The position numbers and the translations under genes were made by a program. A DNA stretch of 64,000 bases from Colocasia esculenta (lineage: Eukaryota > Streptophyta > Magnoliopsida > Alismatales > Araceae). Positions 10,241 to 19,924 of the stretch are shown piece after piece. Numbering within the stretch: position 1 is the first letter of the stretch; the number at the start of each line of letters is the position of its first letter. The DNA lies in the NCBI GenBank assembly GCA_014218235.1, contig CM024759.1:71370119-71434118 (forward strand). Reading direction: 5' to 3'. Below the pieces are notes generated by a model. That model made no database searches and had not been told where the DNA came from. It worked only from the letters and a program-made list of their open reading frames with translations.

Positions 10241-12135
10241 ATGCTTAGGAATCCAAACTTGTTTGATTTTCATTTGATTTGGTTATTCCAGCATTGTTTT
10301 TCATTATGTCCAATCTTTTTACAGATTTTGCATGATGATGATTTAGGAACAACATTGGGTTTGACATTTTTAGAAGCATCCATAGGCATCTTACCTTTTT
10401 GTTCCCTTGTAAGTCTAGCTTTGGGAACTTGCTGTTTGTCTTGTGGACGGCCCTGTTTAGAGCTTGTAGCAAATTCCTCATGTTGACTAGGAACAAATTT
10501 GGTGACTTTAGGTTCCTGTTTTTTACCCTTGTGTTGATTTTTCCTTTTCTTTGAAGGGTTTGGTTTGCTAGAGCTTGGGGTTGATCAATGAAATCAGTCA
10601 TCAGATTTTTGCCAATTACCTTTGGCTTTGGATTTTGAAATCCAATCCCATGTCTTGCAACAAAAACATTTGAACCTAAGATTGCATCCAAGTTCTGTTT
10701 GCTCTTTACAAAACTTGATAGATCTTTTGATTTGCCTTTTAGTTCTGTTTCAGCTTTTTCAAATTTCTCTTTCAGATTAGCATGCTCACCTTTAAGAATT
10801 TCAAGAGAGTTTTAGATCATCTCTTTCCTTTTGAACTTCTTGATACTTAAGTTTCATGCTATCCAATTCATCCATGTGGGTTTGTTCATCAATTTTCATC
10901 AAATCAATTACCTTGTTCAGAGACTCAATTTCTTCATTGTTGTTTGATTCATGAACAAGGAAATTCATTTTCTTCTTAAGTGCTTTGTTTTCAGACTTAA
11001 ATTCACAAAATTTTTCAAATAGTACAGTATAAGCCTCTTCCCATTCATCAATAGAAAAATTCTCGAAGGAAGAGTTTACCTCGGTTGAATCGTCACTCTT
11101 TGCCATGAGACACTGAATCTCTTCATCTTCCGAGGTGGCTTGACTGTCCTCATCTTCATCGCTCCATGAAGCCAACATTGCTTTGGCTTTCTTGAACGTG
11201 AATTTGTCTTTCTTCATTTTTTCTTAAGCTCTGGGCATTCTCCTCTCATGTGCCCCTGCTTCTTGCACTCATAACAAACCACATCAGATTTTTTGTTAGG
11301 TGAATCAAATCTGTTGGTACCCTTTTGGAACGGTTTTGAGTTTCCTGAACCTCTTTTCTTGAATTTAAGGAACTTCTTAAATTGTCTAGTGAGCATGGCC
11401 ATCTCGTCATTCTCACTATCACTAGAGGATTCAGACTCAAGACTTTCCTGTTGAGTACTCCTTTTGGAATCTGAAGAGACCTTTTTGGAAGCTTTCAAAG
11501 CAATGGTTTTTCTTGGTTTCTCTTCAGTTTCCTTCCTTTTCACGTTTAATTCATAGGTCATGAGAGAACCAATCAACTCATCCACCTTCATGGTTGAAAG
11601 ATTCTTGGAATCCTCAATGACAGTGACTTTGGTGTTCCATGAGGATGGAAGAGACCGAAGTATCTTCCTCACCAAATCACTCTCTGAGTATTCCTTTTTA
11701 AGACCTTTTAGTCCATTTATCAGAACCATGAATCTAGCAAACATGTCAGATATTGTCTCATCATGATTCATCTTAACATTTCATATTCTGAGACTAGCAT
11801 GCTTACCTTAGATTCTCTCACCTCAGACGTACCTTCATATATTAACTCGAGCTTGTCCCACATCTCCTTAGCTGAGGTGCATGTGGAGACCCTCGAGTAT
11901 TCCTTTGGATGGACCGCGCACTGCATCATGTTGAGGGCGCTCCAGTTGAGAGTCCCTTTGGCAATCTGGTCTTTAGTCCATGTATCTTCGTCTTGAGGCA
12001 TTCATATGGTCCTTTCTGACTATCTTCCACAATTCAAAGTTTTGTGCACGTAGAAACCTGCATGCGGTTTTTCCAATAGGGATAGTCAGTGCCATCAAAG
12101 AAGGGTGGCCTAGTGACTGAATGTCCCTCGGCCAT
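10241..12135 (-). pseudogene. Copia gag with CCHC knuckle and coiled coil
   Basis: The probable start is the ATG at 12135-12133, giving MAEGHSVTRPPFFDG followed by a TDYPYWK-like motif, the usual start of Copia Gag. Minus-strand pieces follow at 12001-11768 (KEMWDKLELIYEGTSEVRES), 11771-11214 (capsid-like helices, then CYECKKQGHMRGEC, a CCHC zinc knuckle) and 11217-10801 (long Glu/Lys/Ser coiled-coil segment beginning MKKDKFTFKKAKAMLASWSD). A basic stretch occupies 10691-10245. Capsid, nucleic-acid-binding knuckle and a long C-terminal extension match SIRE-type Gag, which is larger than in other Copia lineages. Frame changes occur near 12040, 11770 and 10750. The product would assemble virus-like particles in the cytoplasm. 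Confidence 0.88.
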
Positions 12136-12214
12136 ATACCCCTTACTAGAATCCATAAGATCAAGGATCTCCTGATCGTAAGATCAAATAGATGTGACAG
12201 TAAACGGAGAAACC

Positions 12215-12226
12215 GCTCTGATACCA
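12215..12226 (-). other. Primer binding site, initiator-Met tRNA
   Basis: The complement reads TGGTATCAGAGC, the classic match to the 3' end of initiator-Met tRNA. It lies 7 bp inside the 5' LTR edge at 12234 and sets element orientation to minus. Confidence 0.92.
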
Positions 12227-12233
12227 ATTGAAG

Positions 12234-13572
12234 TGTTGCGGAATTCCCTATATGGTAATCTAGAAGGGGGTTGAATAGATTACTGTCTATTAAGAACACT
12301 TGTTGCCTTCTTTTCGATAAGATACAAATTACTAGAAGTTATGGCAAGGACTAAACTTAGTGTGGATGTGTGTGATTCGATGATAGATATCAAACAGATG
12401 ATTAGACGTGTGTATGCGCCGTGCCTACCAAACATCTAACGTAGAAACGTTCAAACCACGAGACACAACGATTTACGGTTCGGTACTGGTTCGGAATACA
12501 CAACTCGTGTATCCTACATCCACGGGCCACACACACACGCAGAATCACCTGCTTATGAGCTAGTTCACGAACTACAACTCACACACACAGTGTTCTCTGA
12601 TGTGTAACCACGATCAGAACAACACACCACGTGTATCAAGCACAAGGACTGCTTGAAACACACCACACACACACACAAGTATGGATAAAAGTGAAACAGA
12701 GAAGAGTTTGAGAGTTGAGAATCAAATCCAATTGAAAACTCTTCTGATGAACGTCTGGGTAGACTTCAAGCTTCGTCTTGATGATCAGAACTTGATGGAG
12801 AGGCTTGATTCACGACGTTCAGACTTCACCGCTGCACGGAAGACTTCTCTTGTTGAATCTGGGCAGCAGGTAGAAGCAGAGCAGCAGGGCAAGACTTTTC
12901 TTGAGAAGCTTTTAGGGTTCTTGCTTGAGGCTGCTGTGTACGTGATTGTCTTCAAAAAGATGCTTAAATAGAGGTGTTTACATATGGAGAGTCGTGGTAT
13001 GTGGAAACACCATCTATGGCAACTTGAAGACTTTCCGTATTTGAAGACTCTCTCCGTCTGTCGACAGCACTGGGTGCTCCTGTCGACAGGCGCAAGCAAG
13101 CAGAAGATTCAAAGCCTCTGGAAGGCAGTTGCTGTCGACAGGCGACTGGGTGCTGTCGACAGGCACAGGCAGACAGAAGATTGGGGGTTCTGGGAACCTC
13201 TTCCTGTCGACAGGTAGCTGGGGTGCTGTCGACAGGCACATCTGTACTGAAGATTGGCCTTCTGGCTTGAGTATTAGCTGTCGACAGGGATCTTTCCTGC
13301 TGTCGACAGGTACTTGCTTTTCATGTATATCTTCATCATTTTGACCTTGTTCTTCGTACATGTCTTGCTCAACATCTCACCTAAAATAATGAACATAGTT
13401 AGTGAGACATTATAGTCATTTAAAACTAAACATTATACCAACACATTGGGACAAGTCATATGTATAGATCTTATGCAATTTTAACTCAACTCACATTGTT
13501 CACTTGTTTACTTTGTTCATCATTGATCATCAACAAAAACATGTGTATTTATGATTTAGAATGTGAACCACA
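12234..13572 (-). repeat. Copia 5' LTR
   Basis: Full-length partner of 2218-3539, starting TGTTGCGGAATTCC on the plus strand and ending ACCACA (TGTGGTTCAC in element orientation). Differences from the 3' LTR are mostly 1-4 bp indels. U3 is at the right; a TATTTAAG sequence on the minus strand near 12965-12972 is a candidate core promoter lying about 90 bp downstream of the palindrome array. Confidence 0.92.
13058..13309. promoter_or_regulatory. Paired CTGTCGACAG palindromes in 5' LTR U3
   Basis: Eight perfect palindromes start at 13058, 13080, 13132, 13153, 13204, 13226, 13278 and 13300: four pairs with 21-22 bp between members, repeated every 72-74 bp, in the U3 promoter half of the LTR. 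The paired arrangement is preserved between LTRs although the intervening sequence has drifted. Tandem enhancer boxes are known in other plant Copia U3 regions such as tobacco Tnt1; a transcription role here is inferred. Confidence 0.75.
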
Positions 13573-14284
13573 TAAGATAGATGATCACAAACTTTAGAAA
13601 TAACCAAGCTGTGAATTGAGTTAAGACTACAATTCCAGAATTATCCAGCTTATTAATTTAGGCTCAGGGAGCGAACGACCTCAGCCTCTCTGATTTCCTT
13701 GGCTAATGGACGGCGCACATTAGTGGCCACCACAGGCGCCCCCTCCTCATGGATGACAAGTTCTGTCGTTGCCAGCAAAGGCAATAACAACGGTTCTATA
13801 ACTGACACGTAGGAGACTATGAAACATGAGCTCACACCTTGGCCGCAGCAACGCAAAGGCGGCTTGCCATAGGGACGCCCACTGGTAGAAGGCTCACCGT
13901 AGGGACGCCACTGCAAGAAGGCCCGCAGAAGAGGCGGGAGAAGCCCCTTGACGGCTGGGAGGCGGCCCATCAGGTGATGTCGCCGTATGAGGGAGGCTGC
14001 TCCGACGACCGCGTCGCTTATCGCACCTACTGTGGGAAAAGCAGACGCAGTCGTCGTCTGCACGGCACACCAAGTTGGCAGCTGCCGCACTACCGTCGTT
14101 GCAAACCGCACTACTGTTGTAGACACGCCTAATTTGACAGCATACTAAGTAAATTTTATATTTACTGCAATGCCTCAAAGTGGCTCTCCTCAATAACCAT
14201 TTGAGTGAATTTCCTATTTTTTGGATTTTTATAGAATTTTCAGAAATTTTTCTAGGGCTTTCGGAGGTCCTTTTTAACAAGTTG
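13573..14284. other. Unassigned DNA with an open minus-strand segment
   Basis: A GC-richer stretch (13653-14126) is open on the minus strand and ends with a segment containing VIHEEGAPVVATNVRRPLAK before a stop at 13653. It could be a terminal exon of a decayed host gene or TE capture, but I do not recognise it, and a plus-strand frame overlaps it. Short direct duplications (TAGGGACGCC at about 13870 and 13904) lie inside. No TIR or LTR end is obvious. Confidence 0.25.
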
Positions 14285-14768
14285 ATTCGCGACAGCACAT
14301 AGGTTGTGGTTTAGGAAGTTTGATTCGCGATGAGTAGAGCCGTCGCGTATTAGGTTCCTATTTCGACCTTGGTTCTGATGATAATTGCATCCGCTTCAGT
14401 CGTCACGTTTAATGGTTTCCATATTCGATTTTTGGCAATTTCTAAAATGGTTGTTAGAAAGTATTTGTTGCTAAATATAAACGCGTCCACTCATGTCGTC
14501 GCATTTTTGACCTTCCATATTTAAAAGATCGATTCTTAACAATACATGACAGCTTATTTCGTCGCGATTTAGAAACTTTTTTTTTTTAATTTGACAAGAA
14601 TCCGATCAATATTGGAAGTGTTAAAGCGCAACGATCTTAGTGGTCGCAATGTTCACAACTGCTATATTTAAGCATGGAAAAAACCAATTTTAGTAAGATA
14701 AACTTTTAAACGCGACGCTTTATTCGTCGCATTTCACATATAAGGCGACCACTATGTCCATCGCGATT
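14285..14768. promoter_or_regulatory. Array of dyads with 10-bp spacers (GCGAC-N10-GTCGC)
   Basis: At least eight inverted pairs of the type CGCGAC-N10-GTCGCG lie at about 14285, 14323, 14383, 14479, 14541, 14624, 14709 and 14742. The spacer is 10 bp in seven (9 bp in the copy at 14709) and differs in sequence each time. The same architecture fills U3 of the Gypsy-1 LTR. The array is followed by a TATA box, so I read it as the U3 of a plus-oriented LTR truncated by the gap. CACTA subterminal repeats are the alternative. Confidence 0.55.
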
Positions 14769-14782
14769 TAGATTTTAACCCC

Positions 14783-14790
14783 TATAAAAG
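14783..14790 (+). promoter_or_regulatory. Candidate TATA box
   Basis: TATAAAAG in a CCTATAAAAGG context, immediately after the dyad array. DNA about 30 bp further on (GAAGGAGAGTTCC) would be the transcription start region. Consistent with an LTR U3-R junction or a transposon promoter. Confidence 0.5.
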
Positions 14791-15092
14791 GACTCCTGTG
14801 GCCATCTTTTGAAGGAGAGTTCCAAGTGTCATAGCAAAGCCTGCTGTGTTTCAGAGCCATCATATTCCGAAGTTTGAAGAGAAGAACTCACCCTCAAGTC
14901 TTGCTTCAAGTGTTCATTAATTGGAGGATTCGTGCTATCGGTGTTGAAGCATGCATTGGAGCGTAAAGCGAGGAGTCTTCTTCCCCATCTTCTTCCTCTG
15001 CTATGCCTGGACTTCTTTCTTAGATTCTTCTTCTCTCCCTTTTGTTCTTCTAATTTATTCTTTAGTACATGCATCTATCACTTTAGTCTTTT

Positions 15093-15192
15093 NNNNNNNN
15101 NNNNNNNNNNNNNNNNNNNNNNNNNNNNNNNNNNNNNNNNNNNNNNNNNNNNNNNNNNNNNNNNNNNNNNNNNNNNNNNNNNNNNNNNNNNN
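15093..15192. other. Assembly gap (100 N)
   Basis: Exactly 100 undetermined bases, the usual placeholder for a gap of unknown size. By alignment to the right LTR of Gypsy-1, at least 981 bp of its left LTR (counterpart of 21300-22280) is missing here. Confidence 0.98.
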
Positions 15193-16383
15193 CCAACGAA
15201 CAGCCAGGCTCACAGAGAACCTGGTGCACCCAACTAGAGAAGTAACCACGGTAGGCGTCGTACTACCTGCCACTCACACAAAACCACATGTGCATCGCAC
15301 AAACCATGTGAACGTCACGACAATCACGAGTACCGACTGTCCACAACCCGTGAACACATGCGACTCGCGGTATACCACGCCAACCCGTAAACCACAAGCT
15401 AGCTGCATAACCGACACGCTAGCCTCAAAACACGCGCTCTTGAGCGCCACTGTGCATTGCACCGCATGGTGTTACCAAATACATCAATAATAATAATTGG
15501 ATAATCATATTATGTAATCATACATATCAGACCACTCGGCTGTGTTCGCGACATGGGCCTGTGTCGCCTTCAGAAACGCGACAGCCCGATATGACGCGTT
15601 CACCCACATGAACTTTACGCACCTACATGTCGCGACACGGGGTTCCGTCGCCTACACAGGCAGAACCCTATCCGGGATCCTCTCCATATATTACCATTCT
15701 ATGCTATGCAAACCACCCTTAATTCGTGTTTTTCATGCTTTTGTGAGTCCCTAATCATGGTATCTATTGTTAGAAATGCCATTAACAAGTCGAACGATCA
15801 TCATCCGCGATTTACAGTCCAAAAATAGGAAGAGTCACCCTACCTCCGCAAAAAATGTGCAGTACGGCGATCCCTCGGTGTTTCTCCTGCTTCATGCGAG
15901 CTTCCCGCGGCGAGAACACACCACTCCGCAAACTCCCATGCCGAAAATCCCCAGGAAACCCGCGCAGCACCTCCCCCCTGGCCGAACAGAGCATACCGTG
16001 CTATGTTCTGGCCAGCAGGGTTTAAGCACCGTTTGCGATTAAGAACGCGACGGACCACTCCGTCGCGATCTCATCACCACGGACCTGGGCGCGCCTTTCT
16101 GAGGCTGACGTCTGCAAGTCGCCCAGCGCGTGACACGTGGCGCACATGTAGACAATCGCCGATCCCTGGCGGTTATCAGAACGCGATGGGCAGGGCTGTC
16201 ACCTTCAGAACGCGACGACCCCCTCTGTCGTGTTCACAGACAGAGAATTCCAGGGTGCTATAGGCCTAAACTGTTGGCCCAATAAGCCCCAAAAACACAA
16301 GCACACACCGAACACAAACCACATTGGCCACACATGCGCCAAATACAAGATCCACAAGGATCCGAAAAACACGCGACGTTACA
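15193..16383 (-). repeat. Gypsy-1 3' LTR, truncated by the gap
   Basis: Aligns with 22281-23526. Its right edge, ACGCGACGTTACA (TGTAACGTCGCGT in element orientation), abuts the interior at 16384. U3 dyads (GAACGCGAC-type arms) are visible at about 15545-15660 and 16040-16240. Confidence 0.9.
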
Positions 16384-16759
16384 TTACTATCATTTAAAAA
16401 GAAATTTCGACCTTGAAATTAATAACACAAGTCAAATACATTCAACCTATAACATATTTACAAGTACTATCATCTAAAAAATTTAAAACTTTATTCAACA
16501 AGTAAGGATACCCTTAGCCATCTCCTCGGCTAACTCCCAAGTATCCTCACCTCCCAGTCTATTTTCCCACCTAACTTACTAACTCAATTTCTTTATTTCT
16601 TAACTTCCTTGTCTTATGGCTTTTAATTTGCATTGAGTATTTTAGCATAGACATATCCGGCCTCAATCACCACCTTGATAACTGATTATTTAGTTGGGTC
16701 TTCATACTTTTCTTAACATAGAGACATGGAAATATCATGAACATCTGCAAAATCAGCTA
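16384..16759 (-). pseudogene. Gypsy-1 chromodomain-like C-terminus and 3' leader
   Basis: The minus strand around 16620-16494 encodes a frame-shifted version of the same chromodomain-like tail found in Gypsy-2 (KLRNKEIELV, then EDTWELAEEMAKGYPYLL). In chromoviruses this tail is thought to guide integration to particular chromatin. The sequence between 16493 and 16384 has no coding content; the DNA next to the LTR is a T/A-rich stretch also present beside the Gypsy-2 3' LTR. Confidence 0.7.
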
Positions 16760-18120
16760 TCAAATCAAGTCTATAGGCTGTCTCCCAATTTTCTCTAACA
16801 CTTGGAAGGGTCCCACATATCTCGGACTCAATTTTCTTTTCTTACCAAACCGCACAATACCTTTAGTAGGAGAAACTCTCAGAAAGACAAAGTCCCCAGC
16901 CTCAAATTGAAGAGGTCTCCTTCGATTATCAGCATAACTTTTCTGCCTGCTCTGAGTTGTCTGCAATTTTTCTTTAATAAACTTTACCATTTCAGTGGTT
17001 TTCTGTATAAATTCGAGGCCTACCATTTGCCTTTCTCCCACTTCATGCCAATTCAATGGTATTCTACACGGCCTTCCATATAACGCTTCATATGGTGCCA
17101 TCCCGAGACTAGTAGGGTAACTATTATTATAAGCAAATTCAACCATACCCAAATGTTGTTCCCAGCTACTACTCCAAACTAAATAACATGCTCGCAACAT
17201 ATCTTCAATTGCTTCGATAGTCCTCTCTGTCTGACCATCCATCTGGGGATGATAAGCTGACTTGTATCTCAGCTCGGTGCCAACTACTCTTTGCAAACTC
17301 CTCAAAAAACTAGAAGTAAACCTGGGATCCCTATCAGAAACAATAGACTTCGGAATACCATGCAGTGGAATAATTCTATCAACATAAACATTTGCTAATC
17401 TATCCACTGACCAGGACATACTTACTGCTACTAACCTGCACACTTTGGTTAGTCTATCAATAAATACCCATATTCCATTATGTCCTGTTGCTGTCCTTGG
17501 CAAGCCTGCTACAAAGTCCATAGCAATATCATCCCATTTCGATTGTGGAATGGGTAATGGTTGCAATAAACCTCCAGGCTTCTAATGCTCTGCCTTGATT
17601 TGTTGACAAACTGCACATCTTGAAACAAATTCTGCTATTTCATTTTTCATATGAGGCCACCAAAAATGCTTCTTCATGTCTTGGTACATCTTGGTACTAC
17701 CGAGATGAATAGTGTACCGGGATTTAGGGCTTCTTCTAATACTCTCTGCTTCACTTCTCTTTCTGTTGGCACAAATAACCTGCCTCTGAGCCTGACTACA
17801 CAACTATCATCTATAGTAACTCCTTCCATTTTCACAATTTCAGCTAAATTTACATTTGCTCTCTGGGCCTCAACAATTTGCCAATACAGTGACGGCTCTA
17901 CAGCACTACTAGCTAATATCGCCCGCCATTGACTGCTTGGCATATACAAGGAGTTTTCTATTATCTCCTTGTACAACTTCCATTCCTTAATCATCATTTG
18001 ACTTAGATATGCTTTTCTGCTTAAGGCATCAGCAACCACATTGGCCTTACCCGGATCGTAAGCCAAACTGAAATCATAATCTTTTAAATACTCCACCCAT
18101 CTACGCTGTCGGAGATTCAA
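16760..18120 (-). pseudogene. Gypsy-1 RNase H end and integrase
   Basis: 18120-17674 encodes the RNase H end (NLRQRRWVEYLKDYDFSLAY, GKANVVADALSRKA) and the integrase N-terminal region. 17803-17582 carries the zinc-binding end (FVSRCAVCQQIKAEH) and 17566-16760 the catalytic core: WDDIAMDFVAGLPRTATGHN (first Asp), VSDRDPRFTSSF (second Asp), HPQMDGQTERTIEAIEDM (Glu). FEAGDFVFLRVSPTKGI and KLSPRYVGPF mark the C-terminal SH3-like part. A frame change near 17700 and a stop at about 17580 split it. Motifs otherwise intact and co-linear with Gypsy-2. Confidence 0.9.
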
Positions 18121-19298
18121 ATCTTTCTAGGAAAAGATATACTTTAAACTTTTATGATCTGTAAAAATCTCAAATCTCTCGCCATATAGATAATGCCTCC
18201 ACATTTTTAAGGCAAACAAAACTGCTGCCAGCTCTAAATCATGGGTGGGGTAATTTTCTTATGCCGATTTCAATTGCCTGGACGCATAAGCTATTACCTT
18301 GCCAAGCTGCATTAGCACTGCGCCAAGCCCTCTCCTAGATGCATCTGTATATACAACAAAATCACCATTACCCGTCGGTAATGTCAACACCGGTGCCGCT
18401 GTAAGTCTCTTCTTTAATTCCATGAAACTTCTTTGACATTCACCAGACCATATAAATGGCACACCTTTTCTAGTCAACCTAGTCATGGGTGCCGCAATCT
18501 TGGAGAAATCCTGAATAAAGCGCCTATAATAGCCTGCTAACCCCAAAAAGCTTCTAATTTTAGTAATTGTCTTAGGCACCTCCCATTTCCTCACCGCCTC
18601 CACTTTACTTGGGTCAACTGCCACTCCCTCAGCTGATATGACATAGCCCAAAAACTGAATCTCTTTTAGCCAAAATTCACGCTTACTGAATTTGGCAAAC
18701 AATTGATTATCTCTTAGTAACTGCAAGGCAAATCTCAAATGTGTTGCATGCTCCTCTTCAGATGCTAAGTAAATAAGAATATCATCTATAAAGACCACAA
18801 TAAACTAGTCCAAATATGGATGAAAAATTATATTCATCAGATCCATAAATGCTGCAGGAGCATTGGTTAGCCCAAATGTCATAACCACAAACTCATAGTG
18901 ACCATATCGGGTTCTAAATGCTGTTTTATCAATATCACCCTCTTTAATTCTCAACTGATGGTACCCTGACCTTAAGTCAATTTTAGAAAATACCTTAGCT
19001 GAATGCAACTGATCAAATAGATCATCAATTCTAGGTAACGGGTACTTATTTTTTATGGTCACCTCATTCAATTTCCTGTAATCAATACACATTCTAAAGC
19101 TTCCATCTTTCTTTCTTACAAACAACACCGGCGCCCCCCATGGGGAGTGACTCGGTCTAATGAAGCCTTCTTCCAACAATTCTTCTAACTACTTTTTCAA
19201 TTCTTTAAGTTCCTCTGGCGCCATCCGATATGGTGCTTTAGAGATCGGCATGGTGCCTAACAATAACTCAATGGTAAAGTCCACTTCTCTGTGTGGAG
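18121..19298 (-). pseudogene. Gypsy-1 reverse transcriptase and RNase H
   Basis: 19179-18805 carries RT motifs: FIRPSHSPWGAPVLFVRKKD, CIDYRKLNEVTIKNKYPLPR, FSKIDLRSGYHQLR and FGLTNAPAAFMDLMN. 18798-18259 begins with the catalytic box VFIDDILIY, then the thumb (FLGLAGYYRRFIQDFSK) and RNase H (VVYTDASRRGLGAVLMQ). One stop separates the two pieces within the palm (QF-to-stop near 18802), and another lies near 18256. FIDD is the Gypsy equivalent of the YVDD box. All core motifs are recognisable. Confidence 0.9.
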
Positions 19299-19924
19299 CT
19301 AAACCCGAAAATCATCTGAAAAAATATCTGCAAATTCTCTAACCATGGGAACTGCTTCTACTGACTTACCAGTCTCAACTAGACTTACAGAAGCTAAGTA
19401 AGCTACACATCCCTCATTAACCAATTTTCTAGCTTTAATTGCAGAAATCATAAACATAGAAGTACGAGAGGGCATACCTTGATATTCAAACACTGTACCA
19501 TTAGGGTGACAAAACTTGATTCTTTTCTTTCTGCAATCTAGCATAGCTCCATAAGCTTCTAACCAATCCATACCCAAAATGATGTCATAATCAGTTAACT
19601 GAAGAGCATACAACCGGCCCGGCATCTGGTTCCCTTGAACCACAACAGAAGCTTCATCTATGTAACACCAGGTGAGCATAAACTCACCCGAGGGAACCTC
19701 CACTACTAATTCACATGACTTCTTTTCTAGAGATGAGCCATACAATCCAAAAATTCTTCGGAAATGAAAGAATGAGAAGCACCTGAATTAAATTCACATG
19801 ACTTCTTTTCTAGAGGATGAGCCATACAATCCAAAAATTCTTCGGAAATGAAAGAATGAGAAGCACCTAAATCAAATAGAACTCTGGCTGAAAAATCATA
19901 AATAGGTATTGTACCTTCTATCAT
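19299..19924 (-). pseudogene. Gypsy-1 aspartic protease with internal duplication
   Basis: 19924-19727 begins with MIEGTIPIYDFSARVLFDLG, with ASHSFISEEFLD next, the usual Gypsy protease start. The catalytic D-S-G is changed to D-L-G, and the segment including ASHSFISEEFLDCMAH occurs twice because of a tandem DNA duplication. After a frame change, 19745-19299 continues with LQLTDYDIILGMDWLEAYGA and the linker to RT (VPMVREFADIF). The protease matures Gag-Pol; with an altered active-site Ser and a duplicated flap-side segment, activity is doubtful. Confidence 0.85.
19708..19869. repeat. 83-bp tandem duplication in protease
   Basis: AATTCACATGACTTCTTTTC begins at 19708 and again at 19791; the two units (through GAGAAGCACCT) are almost identical. 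The duplication repeats the active-site region of the protease. Confidence 0.85.

Larger units (their letters stand above)
2218..13572 (-). mobile_element. Ty1/Copia LTR retrotransposon (SIRE/Maximus-like)
   Basis: Two long LTRs (2218-3539 and 12234-13572) bound an 8.7-kb interior read on the minus strand. Going right to left the order is 5' LTR, initiator-Met primer site, gag with CCHC knuckle, protease, integrase, reverse transcriptase, RNase H, a 2-kb spacer, a separate ORF, a polypurine tract and the 3' LTR. Integrase before RT is the Copia order. The long LTRs, a coiled-coil-rich gag extension, an A5G5 polypurine tract and an additional ORF 3' of pol match the SIRE/Maximus lineage. The LTRs are nearly identical apart from small indels, so insertion is recent, but the coding frames are broken many times. 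The outer flanks (TGAAG on the left, TAAGA on the right) are not a clean 5-bp target duplication, so the ends may have been altered. Confidence 0.93.

Noticed and set aside
14932..15490. ORFs running through the N gap
   Set aside because: Continuity across undetermined bases is meaningless, and sequence on the two sides belongs to different elements.
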